Assembly (NCBI GenBank): GCA_037447655.1 | Contig: JBBHKE010001713.1 | Coordinates: 125,085 to 177,122, forward strand | Direction: 5' to 3' | DNA: 52,038 bases | Source: Zygnema cylindricum | Taxonomy: Eukaryota; Streptophyta; Zygnematophyceae; Zygnematales; Zygnemataceae | In this document: positions 1 to 10,744 of the stretch, piece after piece | How positions within the stretch are numbered: position 1 is the stretch's first letter | Layout: every line of letters begins with the position of its first letter | Translations under genes and position numbers: made by a program | The notes under the pieces: model-generated | Seen by the model: only the letters and a program-made list of their open reading frames with translations | Told to the model about the DNA's origin: nothing | Databases searched by the model: none

Positions 1-75
1 GGGGGAGGGAGGGAAGGAGAGGGGGAAAGAGGGGGGGAGGGGGGGAAGGAGAGGGGGAAAGACGGGGGGAGGGAG
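1..75. repeat. G-rich polypurine tract
   Basis: The first 75 bases are almost pure G and A, with many runs of three to seven G. This is low-complexity sequence that could form G-quadruplexes or triplex DNA on the plus strand. It continues off the left edge, so its full length is unknown. No gene is seen in it. Confidence 0.8.
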
Positions 76-1050
76 AGTGGTTTATAGAAGTGTGAGGGAG
101 GCTGGTTATATTGTGGGGGGTGAAATTGGTTTGGGAAGAGAGAAGACAAAAGAGAACTTTGAGGAGAGAGGAAAAAATAATAATGGATGGAAACGACAAA
201 TTTGGTTAATGCCGGAAATAAAAAAATATTTTTTCTTTCTTTTTTTTCTTTTTTTTTGCCCTTTTTTTTACTTCTTTCGGGTCGAGTTGAGTTTCGTTTG
301 GCTATTAACTTTTTTCCGGTAACAGCCTTTTAGTTAACGCTGTGTCCTTTTATCTGTGTACTTATTTTTGGTCTGACCGTACTTCTGGTACCCGCAGAAT
401 CAGTAAAAAGGTACATTTTGAGAAGTACAGTTAATGACGTTTGTCTCTTTTGCCGCCCGCAAAAAAGTTTTCCGTCCACAAACTCCCCCCCCCTATTTTT
501 ATTTTTTTCGCAGCCCGGGACGCCTGCGGTTCGGATGAACCTGCGGAAAGTACACTGCACCGGGACCGAATTCTACATAGTACAGATTCTCCGTACGTAC
601 GAGCCATTATTCCGTACATTGCAACATTATGTTCACACTCAGTCGCCCTGAAAAGGCGGCCAGGTTTCCGCCAATTTCAGTACACGTGTCACTGATTCAC
701 ATCGACGGCCGTCAGTCTGAGCCACTAATTTCTCAATTACATAATTTAGAGTGGATTTATTTTGGTCGATTCACCACGGCGCTTCGCTACAGCTCGGAAG
801 TAAAGACAACAAAAAAGTACATGTGTACGGACTGGAAGAAACAAGTAAAAAAGAGGGCTATTGCCAAGTCAGCATTCGTGCGCCAAAGTACCTAATCGTA
901 CGGATATTTACGGCACTCTACCTAACCTACAGTAACGCACCCTAGGCTTGGAAAAATAAATAAATATCAGCAGCGGGGACCTTCCGTTGCGGTCTTATCA
1001 GTTTAAACCCTTATAAAAGATCGGAGGTGCGGGACTTCCGTACTCTCTCG
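76..1050. other. Intergenic DNA, no gene recognised
   Basis: Short open frames occur on both strands, but none shows a domain, a signal peptide or protein-like composition. A T-rich stretch at about 218-271 is low complexity. GTAC tetramers are frequent here (see findings). Confidence 0.5.
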
Positions 1051-1095
1051 TGATTGGCTGCAGGGGATTCGAACGGTCTGGAAGAGCGTCAGACG

Positions 1096-1113
1096 AAGGA
1101 CTTCGAAGTCCTT
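1096..1113. repeat. 18 bp perfect palindrome
   Basis: AAGGACTTCGAAGTCCTT reads the same on both strands. It sits about 20 bp right of a B-box-like motif on the minus strand (1066-1076). The flanking arms do not pair as a tRNA, so I record only the palindrome. Confidence 0.8.
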
Positions 1114-1135
1114 AACAAGTGAACATAGAACCAGT

Positions 1136-3821
1136 CAGTTTTCTCGTACACGTCATCGATATGAATTCTAGGCCGTTCTTTTCGAGATCGAACGGCCCAT
1201 ATTCTATTGGAGCTAGAAATGGTGTGCCGTATCGGAAGGAGTATCGGCATGACGGTCTCTACATCGGATTGGATCCCGTCGCGGCAGGACAAATAAGATA
1301 GTACGGTACGGCAAAAGGCTGACATCAGCACGTGTCAAATGCGTGACATTTGTATCTCCCCAATCGACTTCGGCCTGCGGTACAGACTTGTCCGCAAGGA
1401 CAGAAGTACTGCCCAGCTGGGCCATGTGCCGCCTGCGAAACTTCAGGCTTCGTGGACGAGCTTGGTTAAAAGTCGCCATCGAGAAGCCCTTTGAGCTAGA
1501 AAACAAAAATGTCCACGTATAAAATCTCGCTCCAATCATTGCACAGAACGGTCTCAACGGAGCGCTCTTCGAAACATAGTTCAAAAGTAGGCGTTTTTAT
1601 GGTAGGCCTTTGGTCGGCGCCTTTATCGTAAGTTGTATTATGGGCTTTTCATGTGATCTTTTTAGATCGCTACTTTGATCAGTGACCGTCCGATCGTCAA
1701 AATCTGACGGTGTAAATATATTATTTTGGTCCGAATGTTTTAATTGATCCAATATTTGGTCCGAATGTTTTGATTGGTCCGAATAGGTCCGACTACAATA
1801 TGGGTCTTAAAGTCATATTGTATTTTTTGCGTACAATATTGGGCCTACTTTCACCTACTTTTGAACTATGCTTCGAAACTACGGCAACAAACAAGCTTCA
1901 TTTATGTTCGTTTCTTCCTAGATTCTGTTTTCTGTGGCAGATACTCACGAATCCGCACGATGTGATTGGCTAGAATCGTGACCCACCTCTGACTCATGGC
2001 CCAATGGACCTCAGATAACATGGAAGATTTTTTCCTGGATACGATTTGTCGGTTCTGTGCCGTGTCCGTAGCCGTCATATCTACGCCCAGAATCGAGAAG
2101 ACCGCAAGCTGTTTCCCGCGCCGATTTTTGCGCTACCTTCTTTTAGCCCCCCTCATTCTGTCGGCGGCCTTCCAAATATGATTACTACTTACCTAAACCG
2201 GTTTTTTCACAATTCGGCTCGCTCGATTTGCTGTCGAACTTTAACGATTTTGGTTCGGCTCCTGCCCTGAAGAAAACTGGGCTGTTAGACTCGACCACGC
2301 GGAACCCGGTTTGAACCAATAGACGAATGTATTACCGTACGTATGAGTACGAGAATACCAGTAAGAAATATCAAATTAACATACTGCTTTGCAAATAAAT
2401 GTAAGAATAGTAATGTGGTTTGGCTTGGAATTCCAAATATGAGTTTCAAGACGCTTAGTTACTTTCAAATAAAAATGGAACCAAATTGAACCATTATGGT
2501 GCCCGTGATCTCACCACCTTTCGATGCGCATGTAAACATAACGTTTTTTATGCAAGATTGTCGTGCATCTAGTTTTGAGTTAGCGTAGCCATCGTGTTAG
2601 TGTTCACTAATGATCCTACAATTTAAAGGTACGATTCAAAATTTAACCATAAAAGGTAGGGCTATACCCCACCCTCGAATCTTGTCGGACTTCGTTGTCG
2701 GTAGTGTGTATGCTATAATCCTTATAAAACAACGATTGCCTTGTAACTTGGTGTGCGGTTGTTGTTTACAAACTTGGCTTCGAAGCCTAAGTTACTCGTC
2801 AAGATACTAATGTCAAAACTAGGGAAATGTTAAGTGAATTTGTGATCGGCATTTTCCTCGAACCCCTCTAACACATAATAAATGTTGAATTTTCCGAGCA
2901 CGTTATTTCGTCACATTGTTGTCATTTAAATTCAAAATTTCTTTCATCCCGCTTTTTCTCTCGTCACCTTTCAAACTGTTCGTGTTATTCCTTTACTATT
3001 GCGAATCCTATCCATGATTGCTAAAAATGTGTAACGTTCGTAAGAGCATCCATTTAATTGTTAGATGTGGTCGTCTTCAACATGTTAAATAATTTTAGAT
3101 TCATCGCCATGCATCGCCTCTTAACAAAATACACCAAAGTCCATTGTTTTGTATCCCTCACAGTAACTAATGCATGTTGTAAAAATTGATCAATCACATA
3201 TGCCACTTTTCTATCACGCAGATTGTAACTCGATGGTAAGATTGACAACTACTGTCTTTAGATGATAGGTTCATACAAGTCAATACGGGGCTTGCTGCTA
3301 CTAGAAAAGTATTGACTTTGGTCAAGATAAGCAAATTATTAAACCTGCGCCATACTTTAAAGTTTAAACATCTTTAAGCACATGCTTATAAGCTCGTGCT
3401 CTTACGCGCATGCATATAAGTTTTGTCTTTTTTTTGCTACACATGTTCGCTAAGAGGGCGACATGGTACTTTTTGTCGCTCGAGATGCAAATGCCTCCAA
3501 AGAACGGGACTACGCGCTCCAAAAACCAAAGAAAAACTTCATGCCATTCGTTCATAATATGGGACCTAGTACTTATCTCTCAACAACTTGTTCCGTGACC
3601 CTCTTTTGAAGTTGGTGGAATTGACTTCCTTTCCCCACCTCTCATGTCGGCTTTCTACCAGTGGTGTACATGCGTCGCCCGTTCAACGTGCACAATCTTC
3701 GACCATTATTCGGTGCATATAAATGGCATTTGTATGTTTGGACTTTAATGTGGCGTAGTCTTAAGCATGGGCTGAGGGCCCACTCAACAGAACTATTTAT
3801 TGGTTTCTTACTCTACACCTT
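1136..3821. other. Intergenic DNA, no gene recognised
   Basis: Open frames are short and overlap on both strands without protein-like features. A 12 bp motif, GGTCCGAATGTT, occurs twice 30 bp apart (from 1729 and 1759), with a related GGTCCGA close after. I see no RNA gene and no transposon ends. Confidence 0.5.
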
Positions 3822-4333
3822 GGATTGTAATTAGCGCTATTAACGCTAATTCCGTCACCCCTAATTTTAACCATAAAACATTAAATAGAATAAATAACTT
3901 TAAATTTTTCTTTACATTATTTAATGTACTTTTGAATTTCACGTTAACAACTCTAATATAGTGTCGTTTTAAACAGTGTGGCATACGGTCGGTGTCTGAC
4001 CGTGCAAAATTGTACTTTATAACGTAAAAACGTACAAAAAATTTATTTATTACAGGGCGTTATCATTTAACTGCGTTTTCACAAACCGCCTACTGCAAAC
4101 GTCATAATGAAGCGAAAATGTACGATTTGTCAGATTCTGTACGTATACATAATTTATTGTAAAAATATTCACCGCGGATAGCTATTACGGAAAGAAACCC
4201 AAATTAATGTAATTGATAAGTTACAATAAATTTGTTTTTTGAGAAAACGAAAAAACCCAAATTAGAGTTAATAACACTAATTATTTTATTGTACTAATTA
4301 TTTTTTTACGCTAATTACGATTCACGATATAGT
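3822..4333. mobile_element. MITE-like element, copy 1 (decayed inverted ends)
   Basis: The left end (about 3825-3836, core TGTAATTAGCG) is an imperfect inverted match to the right end (4306-4333). The right end is nearly the same as the right end of the neighbouring copy at 4876-4903. Internal blocks also match that copy, for example AGTGTGGCATACGG near 3977 against AGTGTGGTATACGG near 4570. There is no open frame for a transposase. The left boundary is approximate and no target duplication was identified. Confidence 0.45.
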
Positions 4334-4408
4334 GTCCAGTATAGTTTTTTATTGGTTTCGTGGCTCTTTTTCAAATTAGGGTGGCGTTCCATCAGACGAA
4401 AAGTGGGG

Positions 4409-4901
4409 TACACCGCGAATCGCTATTAGCGTACATGACGCTAATTGGGGTACCTCTTTTTTTTTTGGCAAATTCTCAAATAGAATAAAGTACGCTAAAT
4501 GTTTCTGAACTTTATTTGAGGTACCCCGCTCAATACGGCTCATAACTGTAATTTAGTGCCTTTTTAAATAGTGTGGTATACGGACTGTCGTATCCGTACT
4601 ATTCCGTACCTTTTTAAATATAAAAGTACAGAAAATATAATGATATGTAATTGCGTAAATATTTTCCGGCATACGCGGATGTCAAAAAACGCGACGGCGT
4701 ACGATTTGAACAATTTCGTACATCTACACGTTTTAGTGTGGACATATTATGTGCAGATAATTTGTACAAAGCAGTTTACAAATTAGAGTTAATGATAAAT
4801 TAGTATCATTGTGTACCCTAAAAAACCCAATTTACCGTAAAGTACGCTAATTGTTTCATTACGCTATCTATTTTATTACGCTAATAGCGATTCACGATGT
4901 A
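4409..4901. mobile_element. MITE-like element, copy 2 (TIR about 25 bp)
   Basis: The ends 4409-4433 and 4877-4901 are inverted copies matching at about 23 of 25 positions. The inner 17 bp (GAATCGCTATTAGCGTA at 4417-4433) are perfect. The element is about 493 bp, AT-rich and lacks a transposase frame, which fits a non-autonomous DNA transposon or foldback element. Shared interior blocks with 3822-4333 indicate one family. The superfamily cannot be assigned from these ends. Confidence 0.55.
4447..4528. repeat. Internal hairpin with GGGGTACCTC arms
   Basis: GGGGTACCTC (4447-4456) is the exact reverse complement of GAGGTACCCC (4519-4528). The inner flanks extend pairing imperfectly (CTCAAATA against TATTTGAG type sequence). 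It lies inside MITE-like copy 2 and could fold as a long stem with a T-rich loop. Confidence 0.6.
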
Positions 4902-6600
4902 GTTTACAGAAATCGACGTCTATCCGTACTAAATCGTACCGCTTATTTTGTTTTTATAGGTGAACAACATTACAGAGAATCTTGCCAATATTCTCCAAAG
5001 TTTTGGGAGGTAATAATGACTGTTGGATAAAATGAGTTGCGACACGCTGGATAATGAACATACTTGTCAAGACGGCAACCAACGAAAATCGAAAAATTTC
5101 GCACATGATACATCCATTCAAAAATCCTAACCAAAATCACAAAAGTACTCTCGTAACAAACTTTCGTAACGCTATTTTGTTGGCGCCCATTCGACACACT
5201 ATTTGTGGCTATGCTCATTCGTCACGCGAAAAAACACAAAGACAAAAACCCTAAAAATATTGAGTTGGTATCTGACAAGGCGTCTGCAAAGAGTACAAAA
5301 ATTATGTTGTACGATGACCTGGTCCACACGTACATGGTACGCAAATGAAGATTTCCAGTTGAAGTTGGTCGGTGAGAAAAATACTTGACGATTTTCAATA
5401 TAAGATCTTATCTTACGTGGTACCATTCAATTTTGACCACGTGGATTACAGACTTTGCGCGATAGAACGTCGATCGAAATGTAGCATCCTGTAATGTTGA
5501 GCGTACGATTACAGGATTTCCTGAATGAACGCCACCCTTATAGTTGAACTTTGTGTTTGTTATTCTCGAAGTCCCTAAAATCATAAAGTTATTCATTCAA
5601 GTATTATTTCAACCTAGATGGGTTTAACCCATAGTTGTTCAAATCGCACGATTTTTTCCTTTTTTACGATTGAAACGTATAATTCGTGACTTTTGAAAAA
5701 ATCGTTAAAAAACGTCTACTGTAAACTGAAACTGAAGTATTTACGGAAACCTGTAAACAAATTACTGTAACTGAAAATTGTTTTACGGATATGTACGGAA
5801 TAAAACGGGAAATATGCGTCGTAGTTATTGGTACTTTCTGTTCAGTGAACTGAACAGAAATACCACGGGAGTTGTACGTTTTAGAATCGAAAATGTACGG
5901 ACATTTTCGAAAAGAGACGTTGAACGTCACCATAATTCCGCGCGTTCAATTTGAAATTTGTACAGGCGTTTTCTTCAATTTTTTTTGAAAGAAGACGCCA
6001 TGGAACATTGAAAACGAAACTGCGAGGAAGCCGCTTCCCCATATCCTACCCCCTCCCTCCCAAGCTTTTGACTATCCTCGCCTCCGGACTTCGACAAAAG
6101 CAATCATGCCCAGAAATCGAGGAGAGGAGTGGGTAAATGTCATTAGTTCTTGGTCTGTATTTTTTTTTTTGGAGTAATGCGCTGTCTGCGAGATAGAGAA
6201 AGAAGGCAGACAGAAGGCGGCCATGTCTGTCTGTCAGATAGGCTCGGACAGACGAAATTTCACAAAATTTTAACTTTGTGACATTCGAACTTGGGTATGT
6301 CACGTCCGCAGCGTAACCTAAGGTGGACGTCTTGAATACCGGATGGTCAAAAAGATTCGATACTTCGATCGTGTGTGATAAAAATATAAAGAATTTATTG
6401 TTTTACCGCTCATTTAACTGAAAAGACTTGCAAACTGCGTTATATGTAATAGTTTTTTGTTTTTTTATGTACGGAATAGTACGGAAGGAAATTCATTAAC
6501 GATTTTTTACGATTTGATCAAAAGGTTCAATGCGTTTGTTACGTATAATTCGTCGCGTACGGTACGTTCGCACTAATCGCCGTGAACAACTATGGTTTAA
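4902..6600. other. Intergenic DNA, no gene recognised
   Basis: AT-rich sequence with many GTAC and TACGG motifs and only short, overlapping open frames. It holds one strong hairpin (5835-5860), listed separately. I see no transposon domain or RNA gene. Confidence 0.5.
5835..5860. repeat. Hairpin, 11 bp stem with TGAA loop
   Basis: TTTCTGTTCAG is followed by TGAA and then the exact reverse complement CTGAACAGAAA. Pairing continues outward (GGTA against TACC) after a one-base bulge. Function unknown. Confidence 0.75.
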
Positions 6601-6706
6601 CCATCGCGTTTTTCGAACAAGTGTCACGTGTGGTGCGACAAAAAACCTTAAACCCATCGCGTTTTTCGAACGAGTGTCACGTGTGGTGCGAAAAAACAAC
6701 CTTTCA
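6601..6706. repeat. 53 bp direct tandem repeat with CACGTG core
   Basis: Two adjacent near-identical units start at 6601 and 6654 (both open CCATCGCG). Each holds a TTTTTCGAAC block and a TGTCACGTGTGG block with the G-box core CACGTG. The repeat doubles a possible bZIP or bHLH binding site, but no nearby gene is recognised. Confidence 0.8.
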
Positions 6707-7191
6707 CGTACTCTATAATACGAGGAAAGAAGAAATTGCGTACGTATGTTGTAAACTTGGTCGTCGATTCCGGCCTAGCGCAACGACAACCGTAGAATTT
6801 CTGACTGGTTTCGCGACTTTTCAGACCGAATCTTGTCCGCAGCGTGACCGTACATTTATTGTACGGCAATCGATATTTGCCGACGTGTCTACAGGAGGGT
6901 CTCTCCTGTATCCCTTTGTGAATGTTTTGAATTCCTGATGACACAATGGATGTCCTCTTAGTGCATAATTTGCGTACGATTTTTTTGTTCCTTGAAAGTG
7001 AGGTGGGATTTCCACATATGCAGTGGGCATTGGCTTTTTTCAGAGGAAGATAAAAAGCACTTAAGAGTACGAAAACTAAAGTACACTATAATGTGAAATA
7101 TATCAATGGCGATCTCAATGTGGATAACTCGAGCTTGGCGATACATCCTATGTTATTCATCCGTCAATTATCGAGGCCCTGCGCGCAGCGC

Positions 7192-7241
7192 TTTTATTTA
7201 CATGTAGATATCGCAGTTTTATTTACATGTAGTTGTCGCAG
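7192..7241. repeat. 25 bp tandem duplication
   Basis: Two 25 bp units (7192-7216 and 7217-7241) share TTTTATTTACATGTAG and end TCGCAG, differing at about two positions. Confidence 0.8.
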
Positions 7242-7289
7242 TTTTGTTACCGTAAACGTTGGCTGGCCGTACAGTCGACGTTCGCAAGC

Positions 7290-7735
7290 GCGACATTTTT
7301 TTAACCGGTTGTTACAATATCTTGCAAGTCAAAGTTGTTCGACGGATTGACCGTCAAATCTAAACTCAACGGTACATAACTTGTACTAATCTGTACTTAA
7401 AATGTACAATTTATGACAAGCAAAAGCAACTATCTGCGATTAGCAATTCCCAAAAAATGCTGCTACAACTATTTTAGATTCAAAGGTCGTAGTTTAGGGA
7501 CGCTAAATTAATGCGACATTTTTTTAACCGGTTGTTACAATATCTTGCAAGTCAAAGTTGTTCGACGGATTGAACGTCAAATCTAAACTCAACGGTACAT
7601 AACTTGTACTAATCTGTACTTAAAATGTACAATTTATGACAAGCTAAAGCAACTATCTGCGATTAGCAATTCCCAAAAAATGGTGCTACAACTATTTTAG
7701 ATTCAAGGGTCGTAGTTTAGGGACGCTAAATTCAT
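7290..7735. repeat. 223 bp tandem duplication
   Basis: Unit 1 (7290-7512) and unit 2 (7513-7735) are nearly identical, with only a handful of substitutions by eye, so the duplication is recent. The unit has no open frame and contains several GTAC motifs, for example around GGTACATAACTTGTAC. It lies within about 0.5-1 kb upstream of the promoter of the gene at 8521. I see no terminal repeats that would make it a transposon. Confidence 0.85.
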
Positions 7736-8087
7736 GTTGTTTACACAACAGTAGAACTGTTTCACGGGGTGCACCTTGTCCCCCGTGTTCAAACTGTAAA
7801 TCTCAGGCTCACGGCACGTTTCCCATTGGCTTTCTGAGACTTGTTAGGCCGGCATCCTGACTGGTTCTTGACGTACGATGTACGATCAAACGGTACTCTC
7901 CGACTGCCTTGGAATAAGACGGTTATGATGGAGATATTGGTTATTGGATTGTCAGGATCTTATGAGAGAATTAGGTCCGTCTGTAGGTGATGCTCCTTTT
8001 CCTTCTACTAACAGCTATCTTTTTCAGTCAGAGCTCATTTCTGCGCACTGCTTGTCCAAATGGCGCCTACTGGACACACACTTACTG

Positions 8088-8217
8088 CCACGTGGCTGTC
8101 TCAATAGCTGGCTGTCTCAATGGCTCCTTTTCTATAAGAGAGAGCAACGGCTCTCTATTCATTCTGACACGTGGCAATTACATGGAAGTTTACGTGGAAA
8201 TACCGGACTCTATAAAT
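8088..8217 (+). promoter_or_regulatory. Promoter with two G-boxes and TATA box
   Basis: CCACGTGG at 8088-8095 and CACGTGG at 8168-8174 are G-box elements, and a further ACGT core lies near 8191-8198. The TATA box TATAAAT is at 8211-8217. Between the G-boxes, GGCTGTCTCAAT is repeated. This predicts a start site near 8240 and a leader of about 280 nt before the ATG at 8521, with short upstream ATGs in the leader. Spacing and orientation fit the secreted-protein gene downstream. Confidence 0.6.
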
Positions 8218-8520
8218 GTTTTCATTTTCCATCAAGCTTCCACAACTTACTTCCTTCTCTTCTTTTATGTTATCAACTCTCTTACAGGGAAACCTTACTC
8301 ATTTGGCTTTTTAGAAAATTTATTACACATTTATCCCTAAATGTTCTATGTTTTCTCAGTTATTTTTTTCCCCCGGTTACAACCGCTCCTTTACCTTGTG
8401 TTGGCCATGTGAATTCCAGATTTGCCAAATTCCTCCCTTGTTCTTTCCTATTCACTAAACCCTAATGCTCACATTAAACTTACTACAAATTAGAATTCAC
8501 CAAAAAGTTTTTATTATCCT

Positions 8521-9105
8521 ATGGCCTTTCAGCGACTTTCTATCGTCCTCTTTTCATTGAGCTGCCTTTCGATTATAAACACTATTTCTGCGCGCCATAA
8601 TCCAGTGCTTGGAATATGGGACGTACAAAACCTTCATGGCTCCTATCTTTCCTTTCACTCTATACATTCTCAAAGTTCACGCGGTTCTGACCATTCTGTA
8701 AACCTGGAAAACCATGTGACATATATTGCACATAGAAACCATTTGAGTGTAGAGCATTTTTACAGTTTGGCCCATGAAGTTGTCTCAATTTCGGAAAGCT
8801 GTCCGAGTTATCCTCTTCAAAGGTGTGATTACTTTTTTCTTGGATATAAATATACAGTTCCGACATTCGATATAAATGGTATTGTTGATATTCCAATTAG
8901 TCCGGTTGTAATTTCTACTCTTTATGAACAAGCAGTAGAAATTGATGCTACTGGAAATGGAGATTTTCTTTGTATGGAAGAAAAGGACATGCATGCGATT
9001 GGAAATCAGTTTTACATTAATAGAGAACCCGGAAAACTCCAAGTCCGAGCCTATAATCAGGTATTTATTTGGTGTTCTTACTGTTCTTATTTCCGGAAGG
9101 AATGA
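8521..9105 (+). CDS. Secreted protein of unknown function (first exon)
   Basis: This is the only ordinary gene I can support. The ATG at 8521 opens a 194-codon frame. Residues 1-24 look like a cleavable signal peptide: a short basic start, a hydrophobic core rich in L, S, V, I and F, and a small-residue end (ISA) before RHNP. The rest is a compact, moderately aromatic chain with a few Cys and no transmembrane segment, so export or secretion is likely. I do not recognise the family. At 9060 the frame meets CAG followed by GTATTT, a good splice donor, after exactly 180 codons; the last 14 codons would then be intron read-through. A downstream acceptor TTCCAG ends at 9496, before a short frame ending at about 9564, but its phase does not join cleanly to that donor, so exon 2 is unproven. 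A G-box/TATA promoter lies about 310 bp upstream. Confidence 0.5.
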   Translation: MAFQRLSIVLFSLSCLSIINTISARHNPVLGIWDVQNLHGSYLSFHSIHSQSSRGSDHSVNLENHVTYIAHRNHLSVEHFYSLAHEVVSISESCPSYPLQRCDYFFLGYKYTVPTFDINGIVDIPISPVVISTLYEQAVEIDATGNGDFLCMEEKDMHAIGNQFYINREPGKLQVRAYNQVFIWCSYCSYFRKE

Positions 9106-9864
9106 AATTTAAATGAAGTCTTTGTTTCAAACTGTGTTTTTGGCAAAAGCTATTGTTGCAATAGAGGATTTTATTTTTTGTCGTATTACTTTTGCAAATC
9201 CTTGCTTCAGAACGATAGAGAATATTATATGGTTAGCAGGTTCTTTAGGATAGTTGAAAATGTGAACTAGGAAAAGCATGAACCTCGGCCAAAAGTTACA
9301 AAAAAAATCTTGAATAGAAATTTGCACATAAATCAAGAATCAGTTGAGGTGGATCAAAGAAGTAGCCAAAATACCTGCAAACACCAATTATGTTTAAATA
9401 TCTCAAATGGTATTTCAAAATCAATTGAACTATCCGTTTTGCATTATCTACTCATTTGCTACATGGACAGTCTGTCACATAATTTGATTCTTCCAGTTTT
9501 TGACGTACTTCAAATCCAGAACTCAGACTGTCATGTGTGGACTGTGACACTTGCACCTGACTAAATTTATAACTCTTGCTGGCTGTAGATATTACTATTT
9601 TAAAACAATATCTTGTATAATTTTAGGCATTGCTTTTATGAGATATTTTTTTGCATACATATTTCCTTTATCATTCTTCCATTCCCAATCACAGATCAAA
9701 TCACTGGAAAAAATCCAAAACTGTCCATGAATTCCATCTAACATGTCCCTTCTTCATTCACTTTTAAACCAATTCTGTGGTATTTCCAGCCCATCATATT
9801 TTGATTCGTTGTGTTTTAATGCCATCCAAATTCCATCCATTTTGCCACCTCCCGTCTACAAAAC
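9106..9864. other. Probable intron and 3' flank of the secreted-protein gene
   Basis: AT-rich sequence without long open frames. A pyrimidine tract and TTCCAG at 9491-9496 could be a splice acceptor, followed by about 20 codons and a stop near 9562. I see no clear polyadenylation signal. Confidence 0.35.
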
Positions 9865-10360
9865 TCCTTCTCTCCCCTCCCCCTCCCCATCCCCCCTCCC
9901 CTCATCTACACCCCCTCCTTCCCCTCCTCCACCCTCCACCCTCCTCCCCTCCTCCTCCCCCTCCTCCCTCCTCACCTCCTCCTCCTCCCTCATCCTGCTC
10001 ATCCTATGCATCATCCGTCATAATTCATCATGTGCATCATTATGCATATCATCATGGGTATCATAAATATCATGCATCATATCATCTTTGGTATAATCAT
10101 CGATCCTCATCATCTCGCTCTCATCATTTCCTCCCTCATCCACCCTCATCCTCACGAAAATCAACCTTATCCTCATCCTTCGCATCTCGCATCTCACACT
10201 CCCGCATCATAATGTCATCATCACCTCATCCCTCATCCCCCTTCCTCTTCCATCTGTCCCCCTCCCTCCTCCCCACCCTCCTCACTCCCTTCCTCCCCAC
10301 CCTCCCCATCCTCCTCCTCCCCATCCTCCTCCTCCCCATCCTCCCCCACATTCCCCCCCT
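9865..10360. repeat. Polypyrimidine and CAT-rich low-complexity DNA
   Basis: From 9865 to about 9992 and again from 10216 to 10360 the plus strand is almost only C and T, in CCT, CCCT and CTC units. Between them, about 10000-10215, is CATCAT-type sequence. Long open frames across it are composition artefacts (Ser/Pro/His-rich). Such mirror-like pyrimidine tracts can form triplex or i-motif DNA. The tract ends where the E0 LTR remnant starts. Confidence 0.8.
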
Positions 10361-10361
10361 C

Positions 10362-10740
10362 CTTGATAAAAAATGTATTTTATAGTCTTGTCATTTTTGG
10401 TCTTCTAGCAGCCCTCATACTTATCATATTCACTGAGGACTTGCAGGCAGCCATGGCTTTCTCATGCAGGTAAGGAGACAGAGCACAAGCATTAGTTTGT
10501 TGCAAAAGTAAGGCGGTCCCTAGTAGGACTTGAACCGGTGACCTCCAAATAATAGCCGTACGGCGCAGGCGTCAGCCTGGCAGCCATGGCTGTCTTATGC
10601 AGGTAAGGAGACAGAGCAGAAGCATTAGTTTGTTGCAAAAGTAAGGCGGTCCCTAGTAGGACTTGAACCGGTGACCTCCAAATAATAGCCGTACGGCGCA
10701 GGCGTCAGCCTTACCATGTAGGTCTTAACAAAACGGTATA
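10362..10740 (+). repeat. E0 5' LTR remnant
   Basis: It aligns in order with the first part of the E0 3' LTR: TTGATA then TATTTT..TAGTCT (compare 21147 on), then TCACTGA and AGCCATGGCT (compare 21243-21275). Most of the U3 and all of the R-U5 are missing, and it runs into gag after a short unmatched stretch. A 133 bp unit inside it has been duplicated. Confidence 0.6.
10447..10712 (+). repeat. 133 bp tandem duplication carrying a tRNA-like B box
   Basis: Units 10447-10579 and 10580-10712 are nearly identical. On the minus strand each carries CCGGTTCAAGTCC, a B-box-like motif, followed within about 25 nt by TTTT (plus-strand AAAA at 10504-10507 and 10637-10640). This is the position and orientation at which other LTRs of the window carry their tRNA-like module. 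The cloverleaf itself is not intact. Confidence 0.65.
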
Positions 10741-10744
10741 AGAA

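Noticed and set aside
1055-1135. tRNA-like sequence on the minus strand with B-box-like GTTCGAATCCC and an anticodon-stem-like palindrome
   Set aside because: T-arm and acceptor arms do not pair and no T-run follows; only the palindrome is kept as a feature.
77-7350. Many short open frames (60-120 codons) across the first 7.4 kb
   Set aside because: They overlap on both strands, lack domains or signal peptides, and are what AT-rich DNA yields by chance.
7944-8465. 173-codon plus-strand open frame just before the gene
   Set aside because: It contains the G-boxes and TATA box of the downstream gene and shows no protein-like features.
9777-10385. 202-codon Ser/Pro/His-rich open frame
   Set aside because: Composition artefact of the CCT/CAT low-complexity tract.
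10447-10712. Functional tRNA gene in the tandem LTR repeat
   Set aside because: Only the B-box region is good; T-stem and acceptor do not pair.
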